A stretch of 64,000 nucleotides of DNA. Source: DAHUXD01 sp963736455. Its GTDB lineage: Bacteria; Acidobacteriota; Thermoanaerobaculia; UBA5066; Gp7-AA6. Below are positions 1-10,038 of this stretch, in pieces; positions within the stretch are counted from its first letter, which is position 1; the number at the start of each line of letters is the position of its first letter. Under the pieces are notes generated by a model. It made no database searches, was not told the origin of the DNA, and saw nothing but the letters and a program-made list of their open reading frames with translations. The stretch covers positions 1,178,001 through 1,242,000 of the forward strand of contig CAVTON010000002.1 of the NCBI GenBank assembly GCA_963736455.1, read 5' to 3'. A program made the translations under genes and the position numbers.

Positions 1-932
1 CGCGCTGCGGCGCGGGCAAGGAGGAGGTTCGCGAGGTTCGCGCATGCGATCGCGAGCGCGACGGTGGCAGCCGCGATCAGCAGGGCCAGGAACCCGACCG
101 GGTTGCCGGACTCCCCATAGCCGGCGGCGCCCCGGAGCGTCGGGGCGAGCCGCCGCACCCGATCCGGCGGCGGTGCATCATCGGGGTGAGCCGCGTTCTC
201 CCGTCGCACGGACAGATCGATCGCCGCCTGCGCCTGAGCCAAGGTGACGCCCGGCCGCACGCGTCCGAAGAGCGAAAGCCAGCCCCACCCGCGCGACTCG
301 AGATCCAGGGATCGGAGATTCCCCGCGGCCAGCTTCGGCCATGCGCCGATCGGGATCCAGAAGTCGGGAGCCACGCCGAACGCCGTTCCGCGGAACCCGT
401 TGGACACTCGTCCGACGATCGTCACGGGCGAGCCGTTCAAGCGGACGACCCTGCCGACGATCGCGGGATCGGAGCCGAAACGCGACCGCCACACGGAATC
501 GCCCACGACGGCCACCGCTTCGCCGGACGTCTCGTCGGCCGCTTGAAGGAGCCGGCCCGCGGCCGGGCGCGCGCCGAGAACCTCGAAGTAGTTTCCCGAG
601 ACGACGGCGCCGATCACGGGTTCGGCGCCACCGCCGCCCGACAGGACGAGCGTTCGCTGCCTCCAGGCGACGAGGCCTTCGAACGCCGCCGTCGTGTCGC
701 GGCGGACCGAGCGGTACCAGGGGTACGAAACGGTCTGGCCGGTGACGTCCGCCAGCGCCGCGGGATGCTCGATGCCCGGCAGGGGTCGGAGCACGACCGC
801 GTCCACCAGGCTGAAGATCACGGTGTTCGCGCCGATTCCGAGGGCGAGGATCAGGATCGCCGCGGCCGCGAAGCCCGGGCTCCGGGCCAGCGTGCGGAGG
901 GCGTAGCGAAGGTCCTGCATGAAGTTTCGCAT
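1..932 (-). CDS. ADOP-type MacB/FtsX permease, N-terminal part, cut by window edge
   Basis: This is the N-terminal ~310 residues of a permease of the MacB/FtsX superfamily. It starts at the ATG at 932 (MRNFMQDLRYALRTLARSPG) and runs off the left end without a stop. It has the family layout: an amphipathic start, a first membrane helix ending in ALGIGANTVIFSLVDAV, then an extracytoplasmic MacB_PCD-like domain with SGNYFEVLGARPAAGR and VVGDSVW motifs, and a second membrane segment near residue 285 (ALLIAATVALAIACANLANL). It is the last of three tandem permeases and starts 5 nt after the stop of the preceding one. In known systems such permeases dimerise and act with a LolD/MacB-like ATPase on lipoproteins, peptides or antibiotics; the substrate here is unknown. 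It is less similar to the other two permeases than they are to each other. Confidence 0.85.
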   Translation of the reverse strand, partial: MRNFMQDLRYALRTLARSPGFAAAAILILALGIGANTVIFSLVDAVVLRPLPGIEHPAALADVTGQTVSYPWYRSVRRDTTAAFEGLVAWRQRTLVLSGGGGAEPVIGAVVSGNYFEVLGARPAAGRLLQAADETSGEAVAVVGDSVWRSRFGSDPAIVGRVVRLNGSPVTIVGRVSNGFRGTAFGVAPDFWIPIGAWPKLAAGNLRSLDLESRGWGWLSLFGRVRPGVTLAQAQAAIDLSVRRENAAHPDDAPPPDRVRRLAPTLRGAAGYGESGNPVGFLALLIAAATVALAIACANLANLLLARAAA

Positions 933-936
933 CGCG

Positions 937-3327
937 TCACTCCGCCCGCAGCGTCGCCATCGGGTCGAGGCGCGCCGCGCGACGCGCCGGGATCCAGCAG
1001 GCGAGGAGCGCGGCGGCCGCGAGAAGGAGGGCGACCCCGATGAACGTGGCCGGGTCGGTGGGTCGAACGCCGAAGAGAAGGCTCGCCATCAGCCGCGTCA
1101 GGGCGAGGGCGGCGGCGAGCCCGATGCCGATGCCGAGCGCGATGAGCCGCATCCCGTCGGCGACGATCTCGCGCACGACGCGGCCGGGGCCCGCGCCGAG
1201 CGCCATGCGCACGCCGATCTCGGCGCGGCGGCGTCGGACCGTGCTCCACATGACGCCGAAGATTCCGACGCACGCGAGTCCCAGCGCCGATGCCGCGAAG
1301 ATCGTCAGCAGCTCGGCGTTGAAACGCTGGCGCGTCAGCGAATCGCCCACGACCTGGCTCATCCACCGTATCCGCGCGATCGGCAGGAGCGGATCGAGCC
1401 CGCGCACCGTGCGCCGGAGCAGCTCTCCAAGGCCGACGGAGCCGCCCGGGCCGCGGAGCACGACCTCGGTCCAGCGCTTCCAGGCCTGTGCGGACTGCAC
1501 GTAGGGCGTGTAGACGGCGGGCTGTTCCGCGTCGGCGAGCCCGAAGTGGTGCACGTCGCCGACGACCCCGACGATCTCGATCCACTGCGGCGGCTGCTGC
1601 CTTGCCCAGCGCAGCCGCCTTCCCAGCGGGTTCGAATGGGGGAAGTAGCGCCGCACCATCGCCTCGTTCACGACGCCGGCGAAGGTCGTCTCCTCGCGAT
1701 CCGCTTCGGTCAGGGATCGCCCCGCGCGCAGCGGGATCCCCATGACGCCGAAGTAGTCGCCCATGACGCTGCGCGTGTAGATCGACGGCTCGTCGCCCGG
1801 AGCGAGCGGCGGCTCGCCCTCGATCACGAAGTCGTGATCCAGAGCGTCGCCCGACAGGGGCAGCTCGCTCACCATCGCGGCGCGAACGCCGGGCTCGGCG
1901 TTGAGTGCCTCGAGCAGGCCCCGCCGGAAGACGGACTGCGAGGGCTTCTCGTCGTAGCGGGCCTGCGGCAGGTCGATGTGCGCCGCGAGAACGCCGTCGG
2001 TCCGGAATCCCGGCGTGACGCCCTGGAGCCGCCAGAGGGCCTTGAGGAGCAGCCCCGCGCCGACGAGGAGGACGAGCGCGAGCGCGATCTCCGAGACGAC
2101 GAGGGCGCCGCGCGCCCGGCCGCCGTCGCGGAGGCCGGCCGAGCGCGAGCCGCCCATGAGGCCGGCGAATTTTCCGCTCGCCGCCTGCCATGCGGGCACC
2201 GCGCCGAAGAGCACGCTCGTCACGAGCGAGGCGAGGAACGTGAAGGCCGCGACGCGCCCGTTCGCGCCGACGTTGCCGAGGCGCGGGAGCGCCTCGGGGA
2301 AGCGCGCGAGCAGCGCGCCGACTCCCCAGGCGCTGATCAGGAAACCGCCGGCTCCGCCGATGACCGAGAGCAGCGCGCTCTCGGCCAGGATCTGCGACAC
2401 GATGCGCGGACGCGACGCGCCGAGCGCCGCCCGGATCGACAGCTCCGACGTGCGGCCCGAGACGTTCGTCAGCTGGAGGTTGGCGAGGTTGGCGCAGGCG
2501 ATGAGGAGCACGAGGCCGACCGCGCCGACGAGGATCGCGAGCGCGCGGCGGCTGTCGCCCACGACGCTGTCGAGCAGGGGGACGCAGTCGGGCGAAATGC
2601 CCTTGTCGGACTCGGGGTGCCGCCTCGCGAGCTCCCGGAAGATGGAGTCGAGGTCCGTGCGCACTGCCGCCGCGCTCACGCCCGCCTTTTGCCGGAAAAC
2701 CGGCCGCAGGAAGTGCACGCCGCGCTCGGGCGCGGCGATGGGATAGGCAACCCACAGCGGCACGTAGAGATCCACGTTCTGCTCGGGCAGGACGAAGTCG
2801 GGGCCCATCACGCCGACGATGGTCCACGGGACGCCGCCGAGGAGCACCGGCTTCCCGACGATCGCGGGGTCGCCGCCGAACTCGCGCCTCCACAGCCCGT
2901 CGCCGAGCACGGCGACGCGCTCGCCGCCGGGCTTGTCGTCGTCTTTCGTGAGCGTGCGTCCCAGGGCCGCGCGGGCGCCGAGCGTCTCGAACAATGCGCC
3001 GCTCGCCATCGCCGCCGTGCCCTGGATGGGTTCCGCGCCGCTCTTCAGGTCGTAGGGCTGAATCGCCGCGCCGCCCACGTTTTCGAACGAGCGGTTCATC
3101 GTCGAGAGGTCGGCGAGCTCCGGCGGGGAGAGGTTGTGGGGCATCGTGACGAGCCGGCCGGGATCGCGGTAGGGCAGCGGGCGCAGCAGCACGCCATCGA
3201 CCACGCTGAAGATCGCCGTGTTCGCGCCGATGCCGAGGGCGAGGGTGGCGATCGCGACTGCCGTGAACGCCGGATTGCGGGCGAGCCAGCGTGCGGCGTA
3301 TCGGAGGTCGCGAAGCAGGCTGTTCAT
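937..3327 (-). CDS. ADOP-type MacB/FtsX permease (796 aa)
   Basis: This is a full-length duplicated permease of the ADOP class, found mainly in Acidobacteria. The ATG at 3327 (MNSLLRDLRYAARWLARNPA) is chosen because the conserved RYAARWLARNP start follows at once; an upstream in-frame ATG would add a non-conserved arm overlapping the previous gene. A first membrane helix ends in ALGIGANTAIFSVVDGVLL, followed by a MacB_PCD domain and a first FtsX block with LVLLIACANLANLQL. A second periplasmic domain and second FtsX block follow, ending with the family-typical PARRAARLDPMATLRAE. It lies 13 nt after the preceding permease gene. The tandem position and near-identical first ~40 residues point to gene duplication. 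No ATPase domain is present, so it presumably shares the ATPase at 5767-6531. Confidence 0.92.
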   Translation of the reverse strand: MNSLLRDLRYAARWLARNPAFTAVAIATLALGIGANTAIFSVVDGVLLRPLPYRDPGRLVTMPHNLSPPELADLSTMNRSFENVGGAAIQPYDLKSGAEPIQGTAAMASGALFETLGARAALGRTLTKDDDKPGGERVAVLGDGLWRREFGGDPAIVGKPVLLGGVPWTIVGVMGPDFVLPEQNVDLYVPLWVAYPIAAPERGVHFLRPVFRQKAGVSAAAVRTDLDSIFRELARRHPESDKGISPDCVPLLDSVVGDSRRALAILVGAVGLVLLIACANLANLQLTNVSGRTSELSIRAALGASRPRIVSQILAESALLSVIGGAGGFLISAWGVGALLARFPEALPRLGNVGANGRVAAFTFLASLVTSVLFGAVPAWQAASGKFAGLMGGSRSAGLRDGGRARGALVVSEIALALVLLVGAGLLLKALWRLQGVTPGFRTDGVLAAHIDLPQARYDEKPSQSVFRRGLLEALNAEPGVRAAMVSELPLSGDALDHDFVIEGEPPLAPGDEPSIYTRSVMGDYFGVMGIPLRAGRSLTEADREETTFAGVVNEAMVRRYFPHSNPLGRRLRWARQQPPQWIEIVGVVGDVHHFGLADAEQPAVYTPYVQSAQAWKRWTEVVLRGPGGSVGLGELLRRTVRGLDPLLPIARIRWMSQVVGDSLTRQRFNAELLTIFAASALGLACVGIFGVMWSTVRRRRAEIGVRMALGAGPGRVVREIVADGMRLIALGIGIGLAAALALTRLMASLLFGVRPTDPATFIGVALLLAAAALLACWIPARRAARLDPMATLRAE

Positions 3328-3340
3328 CGGATCACCTCGC

Positions 3341-5766
3341 TCATTGGTGCCGGAGGGCTTCGACCGGGTTGATGGCAGCGGCGCGGCGCGCCGGGACGTA
3401 CGCGGCCAGCCCGGCGACGCCGAGCAGCAGGAGGGCGACGCCGGCAAAGGTCGGCGGGTCCGTCGGGCCGACGCCGTACAGGAGGGATGCGAGCGAGCGG
3501 GACACCGCGGTCGCGCCGAGAATTCCGGCGGCGACGGCCGCGACGGCGAGCTTGAGGGCCTGGCCGAGCACGAGGCCGAGCACCCGTCCCGAGCCGGCGC
3601 CGAGGGCCATGCGGATCCCGATCTCCTGCGTTCGCTGCGATACCGAGTACGCCATCACGCCATAGATCCCGACCGACGCGAGCAGGAGGGCGACGCCGCC
3701 GAGCAGCGCCAGCAGCAGCGTCCGGAACCGGGGCTGGCCGAGGGCTTCGCCGACGATGTCGTCCAGCGTCCGAACGCCGTAGATCGGCTGCTCCGGATCC
3801 ACCGACGCGACCGCGGCCCGCGCCTCGGCCGCGAGGCTCCCGGGATCTCGTCGAGTGCGCACGACGAACGAAATGCCGCCGAGGGGGCGCTGTGCGAAGG
3901 GCATGTACATCTGGGGACCGCCGTCGCGGCCGGGGCTGGTGTCGCGGATGTCCGCGGCGATGCCGACGATCGTCCGCCAGTCCTTCTCGGTCGTGCTCTC
4001 GCCGCCGAGCGAGATCCGGCGGCCGAGAGGATCCTGCCCCGGGAAGTAGCGCTTCGCCATGGATTCGCTGATGACGACGACGGGCGGGTGATCCGCCGTG
4101 TCGCTCGCCTCGATCCCGCGGCCGCGCCGGACGGGAATGCGGAGCGTCGCGAAGAGATCGGGGCTGACCGAGTTGTATCGCGCGCTCAGCGTCTTCGACG
4201 GATCCACCGCGCGACCCTCGACGCGGAAGGCGAGGTTCATCGTCCGTTCCTCGGTGAGCGGAATTCCGGTGATCGACGCCGCCGACTCGACGCCCGGAAG
4301 GCGCTGCAGCTTCGCCAGGACGCGGTCGTGAAAGGCCGCCGCGTCCTCGTCCTTCGGATACCTGGCGTCGGGCAGGTCGAGCTCGAAGGTGAAGAGGTCC
4401 GACGGCTCGAAGCCGAGCCGCGCGTGGGCCAGCCGGGAAAAGCTCTGGAGCAGGAGAGCGGCGCCGACGACGAGAACCAGCGAGAGCGCGAGCTCGGCGG
4501 CGACGAGGACGTTCCTCAGGCGGCCGCTCCGCCGGCTGCCCGACGTGCCCCGGTCGCGGAGACCGTCCGCGAGGGCGCCCCTCGAGACCTGCCAGGCGGG
4601 AGCGAGGCCGAAGGCGATTCCGGTCAGGAGCGCGACGCCGAGCGCGAAGGCGGCCACGGCTCCGTCGATGCGGACTTCGGAAAGGCGCGGGATGCCGACG
4701 GGGGCGATCGCCTTGAGAAGATCGACGCCCCAGGCCGCGAGAATCAGACCGAGCACCGAGCCTCCCAATGCGAGCAGGAGGCTCTCGGTCAGCAGCTGGC
4801 GCCAGAGACGTCCGCGGCCGGCGCCGAGGGCGACGCGAACGGCGATCTCCTTCTCCCGCGACGAGGCGCGCACCAGCAGCATGTTGGCGACGTTGGCCGC
4901 GGCGATGAGCAGCACGAGCACGACGGCGCCGAACATCGCGTAGAGCGCCGGCCGCACGTCGCCGACGATCTGCTCCCGGGCCGGGACGACGTTCGCTCCG
5001 TAACCGCTGTCCGAGTCGCCATGCTCCCTGGCCAGGCCCTCGGCCACCCCGGCGAGGTCCGCCCGCGCGGCGGCGAGCGTCACGCCCGGCCTCAGGCGCC
5101 CGATCGCGCCGAGATAGTGACCGTTGCGGTTGTCGAGAGCGAATCCGTGCGAGGTCGGCGCATAGACCTCGTTTCCGGGATCGAGCATGGCGAGAGGAAG
5201 GCCCGAGGGCACGACGCCGATGACGGCGTAGCTCTGGCCATCGAGCGTGATCGAGGATCCGACGATCTTCGGGTCCCGTCCGAAACGCAGAGTCCAGAAG
5301 CTGGAGGAGATGACGGCGACGGCGTCGCGGCCCGCCGCGTCTTCGCCGGCGGCGAACGTGCGGCCGGCGAGCGGTGTCACGCCGAGCAGGCGGAAGAAGT
5401 CGGCCGACACCAGGGCGGCCCTCACGCGCTCGGGCGCGGCGCCTCCCGTCAGGTTGAAGGTCCAGTCCGTGTACCCGGCGAGACCCTCGAAGGACCGGCT
5501 GCGCTCCCGCCAGTCGCGGAGAACGGGGGGAGCGAAGGGGATCTCCTTGCGGAGCTGTCCCTGGCGCTCGCCCGTCATCCAGACCTGGACGAGCCGGTCG
5601 GAGCCCGGATAAGGAAGGGGCTCCAGCAGGATGCCGCGGACGATGCTGAAGATCGCGGTGTTCGCGCCGATTCCGAGTGCGAGCGTGGCGATGGCGACGG
5701 CGGTGAAACCCGGGTTCCGGGCCAGCCAGCGCGCCGCGTAGCGGAGGTCCTGTGCCAGGGTCCGCA

Positions 5767-5767
<1 letters not shown>
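3341..5767 (-). CDS. ADOP-type MacB/FtsX permease (808 aa)
   Basis: This is the first of three tandem permeases. The ATG at 5767 overlaps the stop of the ATPase gene in an ATGA, so translation is probably coupled. The protein begins MRTLAQDLRYAARWLARNPG and has the same order as its neighbour: N-terminal helix (ALGIGANTAIFSIVRGILL), MacB_PCD domain (SADFFRLLGVTPLAGRTF), FtsX block (VVLVLLIAAANVANMLLV), second periplasmic domain and C-terminal FtsX block (GIYGVMAYSVSQRTQEIGIR). It ends with PARRAAAINPVEALRHQ, the signature tail of the family. It is most likely the core permease of the exporter, being directly coupled to the ATPase. The substrate cannot be read from the sequence. Confidence 0.93.
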
Positions 5768-6531
<764 letters not shown>

Positions 6532-6546
6532 GCGGAACCTCTCTCC

Positions 6547-7800
6547 TTACTTCAAGCGGACGCGGTCGTAGGCATCCCACGCGCTCATGTCCGAAAGAAT
6601 CACCTTGTCGCCGACTTTGAGCCCCTCGAGGATCTCGACGGTGTTGACCGAGCTCTTTCCGAGCCGCACCTTCACCCGCGTCGCTTCGTCGCCGTCTTCG
6701 TTGACGCGGAAGAGTCCGACCTGGCTCTTCTCCTGGCCGAACGCGGGACGGCCGACGTAGAGGACGTCCTTCAGGCGATCGAGCTCGATCGTGCCGTCCA
6801 CGGAGAGGTCCGGACGCGCGCCCTGGGGCAACTCTCCCTCGAGCGCCACGTCGACCGTGACCGTTCCGTTCAGGACGGCCGGATCGATGCGCGAGACCTT
6901 GCCGGCCACGATGCCGTTGCGCGTGTCGATCGAGGCGGGCTGGCCGATCTGGACGTCCTTGGCTTGCGTTTCGGCGATCTTCAGCTGCGCCTTGAGCTTC
7001 GTCGGCTCGGCGACCTTGGCGAGCGTGGTTCCCGGCGCGAGCGTCTGTCCGACCTGCACCGGCAGCTCCTGCAGCACTCCGGAGATCCCGGCGCGAACGT
7101 GCAGGGCCTCCTTCTGGGATCTCTTGAGCGCCGCGAGGGCCTTCAGCTGCTCGACGTGCGCCTGCTGGACGGCGACCTGCGCCTCGGCGGCGTCGGCCAC
7201 GCTCTTGACCCGCTTCTCCTCGATGCCGTTGCGCGTCGCGAGCTCCTCGGCGCGGACGCGCGAGAGCTTGACGGTCAGCTCCGCGATCAGGCCTTCCTTG
7301 AAGAGACCCTCGTTGGTCGCCGCCTGCAGCTCGGCCTGATGAAAGTCCGAGCGGACCGTGGCCGCGGCGGCCTGCTGGTCCATGATTTCCTTGTCGGATT
7401 GCGCGCGCACGTTGACGAGCTCGGCCTGCGCGGCCCGTAGCTGGGATTCGGCGTCCAGCGCGTCGCGCTCGACGACCGGGTTCGACATTTCGATGAGGAT
7501 CGAGTCCGGCCGCACCGGCGCGCCGGGAAGAATGACGAGCCGCTCGACGCGCCCGTCCGTCTCCGCCGTGATGAAGCGAATCTCTTCGGGCACCAGGGTG
7601 CCCGGTCCGCGGACCTGCCGCAGCATCGATCCTCGCTTGACGGTGTCCATCCAGACGGCGCTCTTGTCGACGGTCGGCGCCGCGGGCTTCAGGCGCGAGA
7701 GTCCCAGCGTGATCAGCAGGATCCCGGCCGCCGCGGCCGCGGCGATCACGATCCGGCGCTTCTTCTTCTTCTCGGCGAAGTCCTCGCGAACGATGTCCAC
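6547..7800 (-). CDS. HlyD/MacA-like membrane-fusion (periplasmic adaptor) protein (417 aa)
   Basis: This protein would link the inner-membrane ABC exporter to an outer-membrane channel. It starts at GTG 7800, with a short basic cytoplasmic tail (EKKKKRR) and one membrane helix at about residues 16-34. A lipoyl half-motif follows (VRGPGTLVPEEI, ILPGAPVRPDSILIEM), then a long alpha-helical hairpin at ~110-225 rich in Ala, Gln and Glu, the second lipoyl half (GISGVLQELPVQVGQTL) and beta-barrel and membrane-proximal domains to the end (LKVGDKVILSDM). It is first in a minus-strand operon with ATPase and three permeases, the usual MacA-MacB arrangement. No strong ribosome site precedes the GTG. No outer-membrane channel gene is seen here. 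Confidence 0.92.
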   Translation of the reverse strand: MDIVREDFAEKKKKRRIVIAAAAAAGILLITLGLSRLKPAAPTVDKSAVWMDTVKRGSMLRQVRGPGTLVPEEIRFITAETDGRVERLVILPGAPVRPDSILIEMSNPVVERDALDAESQLRAAQAELVNVRAQSDKEIMDQQAAAATVRSDFHQAELQAATNEGLFKEGLIAELTVKLSRVRAEELATRNGIEEKRVKSVADAAEAQVAVQQAHVEQLKALAALKRSQKEALHVRAGISGVLQELPVQVGQTLAPGTTLAKVAEPTKLKAQLKIAETQAKDVQIGQPASIDTRNGIVAGKVSRIDPAVLNGTVTVDVALEGELPQGARPDLSVDGTIELDRLKDVLYVGRPAFGQEKSQVGLFRVNEDGDEATRVKVRLGKSSVNTVEILEGLKVGDKVILSDMSAWDAYDRVRLK

Positions 7801-7814
7801 GGTCGGTTCACTGG

Positions 7815-7829
7815 GCGAGAACCGTGCCA
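7815..7829 (-). promoter_or_regulatory. possible sigma-54-like promoter upstream of the exporter operon
   Basis: On the minus strand the sequence reads TGGCAC, five bases, then TCGC, one mismatch from the sigma-54 consensus TGGCAC-N5-TTGC. If used, transcription would begin at or a few bases before the GTG at 7800, giving an almost leaderless message, which would fit the lack of a clear ribosome site. A single match in GC-rich DNA is weak evidence, and no enhancer-binding regulator was seen nearby. Confidence 0.2.
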
Positions 7830-7942
7830 GCGCGAGATGCCGCTAAGTCATTGAAGGAGAAGGACGGTGTGGTCGGGCGGAGGGACGAGTGTGGCCGTCT
7901 CCGGGACGCAGGTGTTCGATTCCGGACGGCGCGGAGGCCGCC

Positions 7943-8851
7943 TCAGGGATGCGCCGTCTCGGCCGTGCCGCGAGCGGGCGTGTCGTAGGCGGAGACGAGC
8001 TCGTCCGGGATGTGCGCGAGGTCGGTGCCCCGGAGATAGTCGCGAAGCGTCGTTCCGGTGCAGGCCGAGTCGACGTTGGCGGCTCCGCGCCGCCCGGCGA
8101 CGTCGTCCAGGTTGACGAGCCGGAAGTCGATCGAGAAGCGCGTCTTTCCCGACGTGTTGGGCACCGTCGAGTGCAGCTGCGCTCCCGAGAACATGATGAG
8201 CCCGCCGGGCGGCGGGACGAGGCGGATCTGCGGGTCGAGCTCGAGCTCCTCTTCCGCGTGCGGCTGCGGGCGCGTGTCCGAATGGATGTGCCGCGCCGCC
8301 TCCTGCCGCGAGTGAGCGTTCCACTCCGCGTAGTTGTAGATGCGCGAGCTGTTGCGCACGCCCTCGGAAAAATAGCGGGGGTGAAACGCCATCCCGTTGG
8401 ACGGCTCGATCTCGTAGATCGGGAACCACCAGTTGAGCTGGCAGAACGGAGCCGAGTACCAGGTGTCGCGGTGCGGGTGAAAGGCGTAGGCGATGCCGGA
8501 CGTCAGATAGCCGCCGGACGTCGACGTCCGAAGGCGCGGCACGTCGAAATAGGTCTTCTCGAGGTCGCAGCCGAAGTCGGCGAGGATCGCGCGCAGCAGC
8601 TCCTTGCACCTCGGGTGGTTGATGAAGGCCGGCTTCAGGCGCGCGAGGATCGCCACGTATTCCTCGACCGGCAGGTGAAACTGGGCCATGACGGGATCGA
8701 GCGCGCCGAACGCCTCCGCGACCTTCTCGCGGGCGAAGTCGCGCAGGGCGTCGACGCTCGGCCGGGGCGAGAACACGAGAAGATCGCCGGAGTAGAGGCG
8801 GCGGCGGCGCTCCTCGTCGGAGAACGCGGGATCCTGGTAGACGGCGGTCAC
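7943..8851 (-). CDS. phytanoyl-CoA-dioxygenase-like 2-oxoglutarate/Fe(II) oxygenase (302 aa)
   Basis: This is probably a non-heme iron oxygenase. The visible metal triad is His and Asp in AFHPHRDTWYS (H-x-D) and a distal His in FSGAQLHSTVPN, followed 14 residues on by an Arg in RFSIDFRLVN suitable for 2-oxoglutarate binding. The N-terminal third is helical and charged with no membrane segment, so the protein is cytoplasmic. The start is GTG 8851, one base after the TGA of the epimerase gene, so the two are co-transcribed and likely coupled. Pairing with a sugar-nucleotide epimerase suggests hydroxylation of a sugar-linked or acyl substrate, but this is inference. The last ~20 residues are low-complexity. 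The substrate is unknown. Confidence 0.75.
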   Translation of the reverse strand: MTAVYQDPAFSDEERRRRLYSGDLLVFSPRPSVDALRDFAREKVAEAFGALDPVMAQFHLPVEEYVAILARLKPAFINHPRCKELLRAILADFGCDLEKTYFDVPRLRTSTSGGYLTSGIAYAFHPHRDTWYSAPFCQLNWWFPIYEIEPSNGMAFHPRYFSEGVRNSSRIYNYAEWNAHSRQEAARHIHSDTRPQPHAEEELELDPQIRLVPPPGGLIMFSGAQLHSTVPNTSGKTRFSIDFRLVNLDDVAGRRGAANVDSACTGTTLRDYLRGTDLAHIPDELVSAYDTPARGTAETAHP

Positions 8852-8852
8852 G

Positions 8853-9899
8853 TCAGGCGCGCCCCGCGGCGGCCGCCGCCGTCCAGCGCAGGCTCTTGTC
8901 CAGCCGGCCGGATCCGAGCAGCCCGCGAATGCTGTCGATCCGGCGGTACCGCGGTCCCTCGAATTCCTCGAGCTTCAGATCGGATCCGCGATAGGCCTCG
9001 TAGAGCTCTCGCGCACCGTCGCGCACGGTCCATCGCGGACGGAACGCGGGCAGAAGCCTCGCGATCTTTTCGAAGCTGACCCGGTAGGAGCGGGTATCCG
9101 GCCCGGCGCCCTCGGCGAACTCGAGGCGCGTGTTCGGGACGGTCTGGCGCACGATCTCGGCGATCTCGCGGATCTGGAAGTTCTCTTCCGTGCGGCCGAC
9201 GTTGAACACCTGGTTGTGGATCGCGTCCCGGGGCGCCTCGAGAGCCGCCAGAAACGCGCGGGAAATGTCCTCGATGTGGACGAGCGGCCGCCATGGCGTC
9301 CCGTCGCTCTTCAGGTGAATGCGCCCCGTGGTGACGGCCCAGGCCACGAGATTGTTCAGGACGATGTCGAAGCGGTGGCGGGGCGAGAGTCCGTAGGCCG
9401 TCGTCGGCCGCAGAAAGGTCGGGCTGAAGCGCTCGCCGGCGAGCGCGGCGATGTCGCGCTCGGCGCGGACCTTCGAAACTCCGTACGGCGTCACCGGGGC
9501 GAGGGGGGAGGTCTCATCCACCATCGCATCGCCCGCGGCCCCGTAGTTGCTGCAGGACGAGGAGAGAAGGAATCGGCCGACGCCGGACTCGCGCGCGGTC
9601 TTCGCGAGGTGGACGGAGCCGGCGTGGTTGATGTCGTACGTCAGGTCCGGATCGAGATCGCCGAGGGGGTCGTTCGAAAGCGCCGCCAGGTGCACGACCG
9701 CGTCGAACCCCTCGAGGTCCGCGCGCGTGACGTCGCGCAGGTCCATGCGGCGCCCCGGCACTTCCGGCAGAGGACCCACGAACGTGCAGGCCTCGTAGAA
9801 GTCGGCGTCGAGGCCGACCACGTCGTGGCCCGCGGACAGGAGGAGCGGGGCCATCACGGAGCCGATGTAGCCCCGGTGGCCGGTCAGGAGAACGCGCAT
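8853..9899 (-). CDS. NAD-dependent sugar-nucleotide epimerase/dehydratase (348 aa)
   Basis: This is an extended short-chain dehydrogenase acting on a nucleotide sugar. The ATG at 9899 places the Rossmann motif immediately (MRVLLTGHRGYIGSVMAP, GxxGxxG form). The acidic residue after strand 2 is in VVGLDADFYE, the active-site serines in LLSSSCSNYG, and the YxxxK pair in TPYGVSKVRAERD. Substrate-side motifs include PTTAYGLSPRHR and the conserved WRPLVHIEDISRAF, followed by VFNVG. It resembles the UDP-glucose 4-epimerase/CDP-sugar group. It heads a two-gene operon with the oxygenase downstream, and the divergent gene on the other strand begins 139 bp away. Which reaction it catalyses cannot be fixed from motifs. 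Confidence 0.88.
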   Translation of the reverse strand: MRVLLTGHRGYIGSVMAPLLLSAGHDVVGLDADFYEACTFVGPLPEVPGRRMDLRDVTRADLEGFDAVVHLAALSNDPLGDLDPDLTYDINHAGSVHLAKTARESGVGRFLLSSSCSNYGAAGDAMVDETSPLAPVTPYGVSKVRAERDIAALAGERFSPTFLRPTTAYGLSPRHRFDIVLNNLVAWAVTTGRIHLKSDGTPWRPLVHIEDISRAFLAALEAPRDAIHNQVFNVGRTEENFQIREIAEIVRQTVPNTRLEFAEGAGPDTRSYRVSFEKIARLLPAFRPRWTVRDGARELYEAYRGSDLKLEEFEGPRYRRIDSIRGLLGSGRLDKSLRWTAAAAAGRA

Positions 9900-10038
9900 G
9901 GGGATGCGCGGATGGTGCCAGCCTCCGGGCGCGCCGTCAACCGCGCGGCGGGTCCGGTTGTCGGAATCGTGGGCTCCGGATTCACCCGTCGGCCGTGGCG
10001 ATGCCGTGGCGTGCATGGAACTTGCTAGAGGCCATGGC

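Noticed and set aside
919..3372. Long open frame on the plus strand opposite the ADOP permease genes (similar ones at 3218-5782, 15753-17243 minus, 45951-48869 minus, 51068-54262 minus)
   Set aside because: They read as Arg/Ala/Glu-rich low-complexity protein without motifs, lie exactly opposite genes with clear domains, and arise from GC-rich codon bias.
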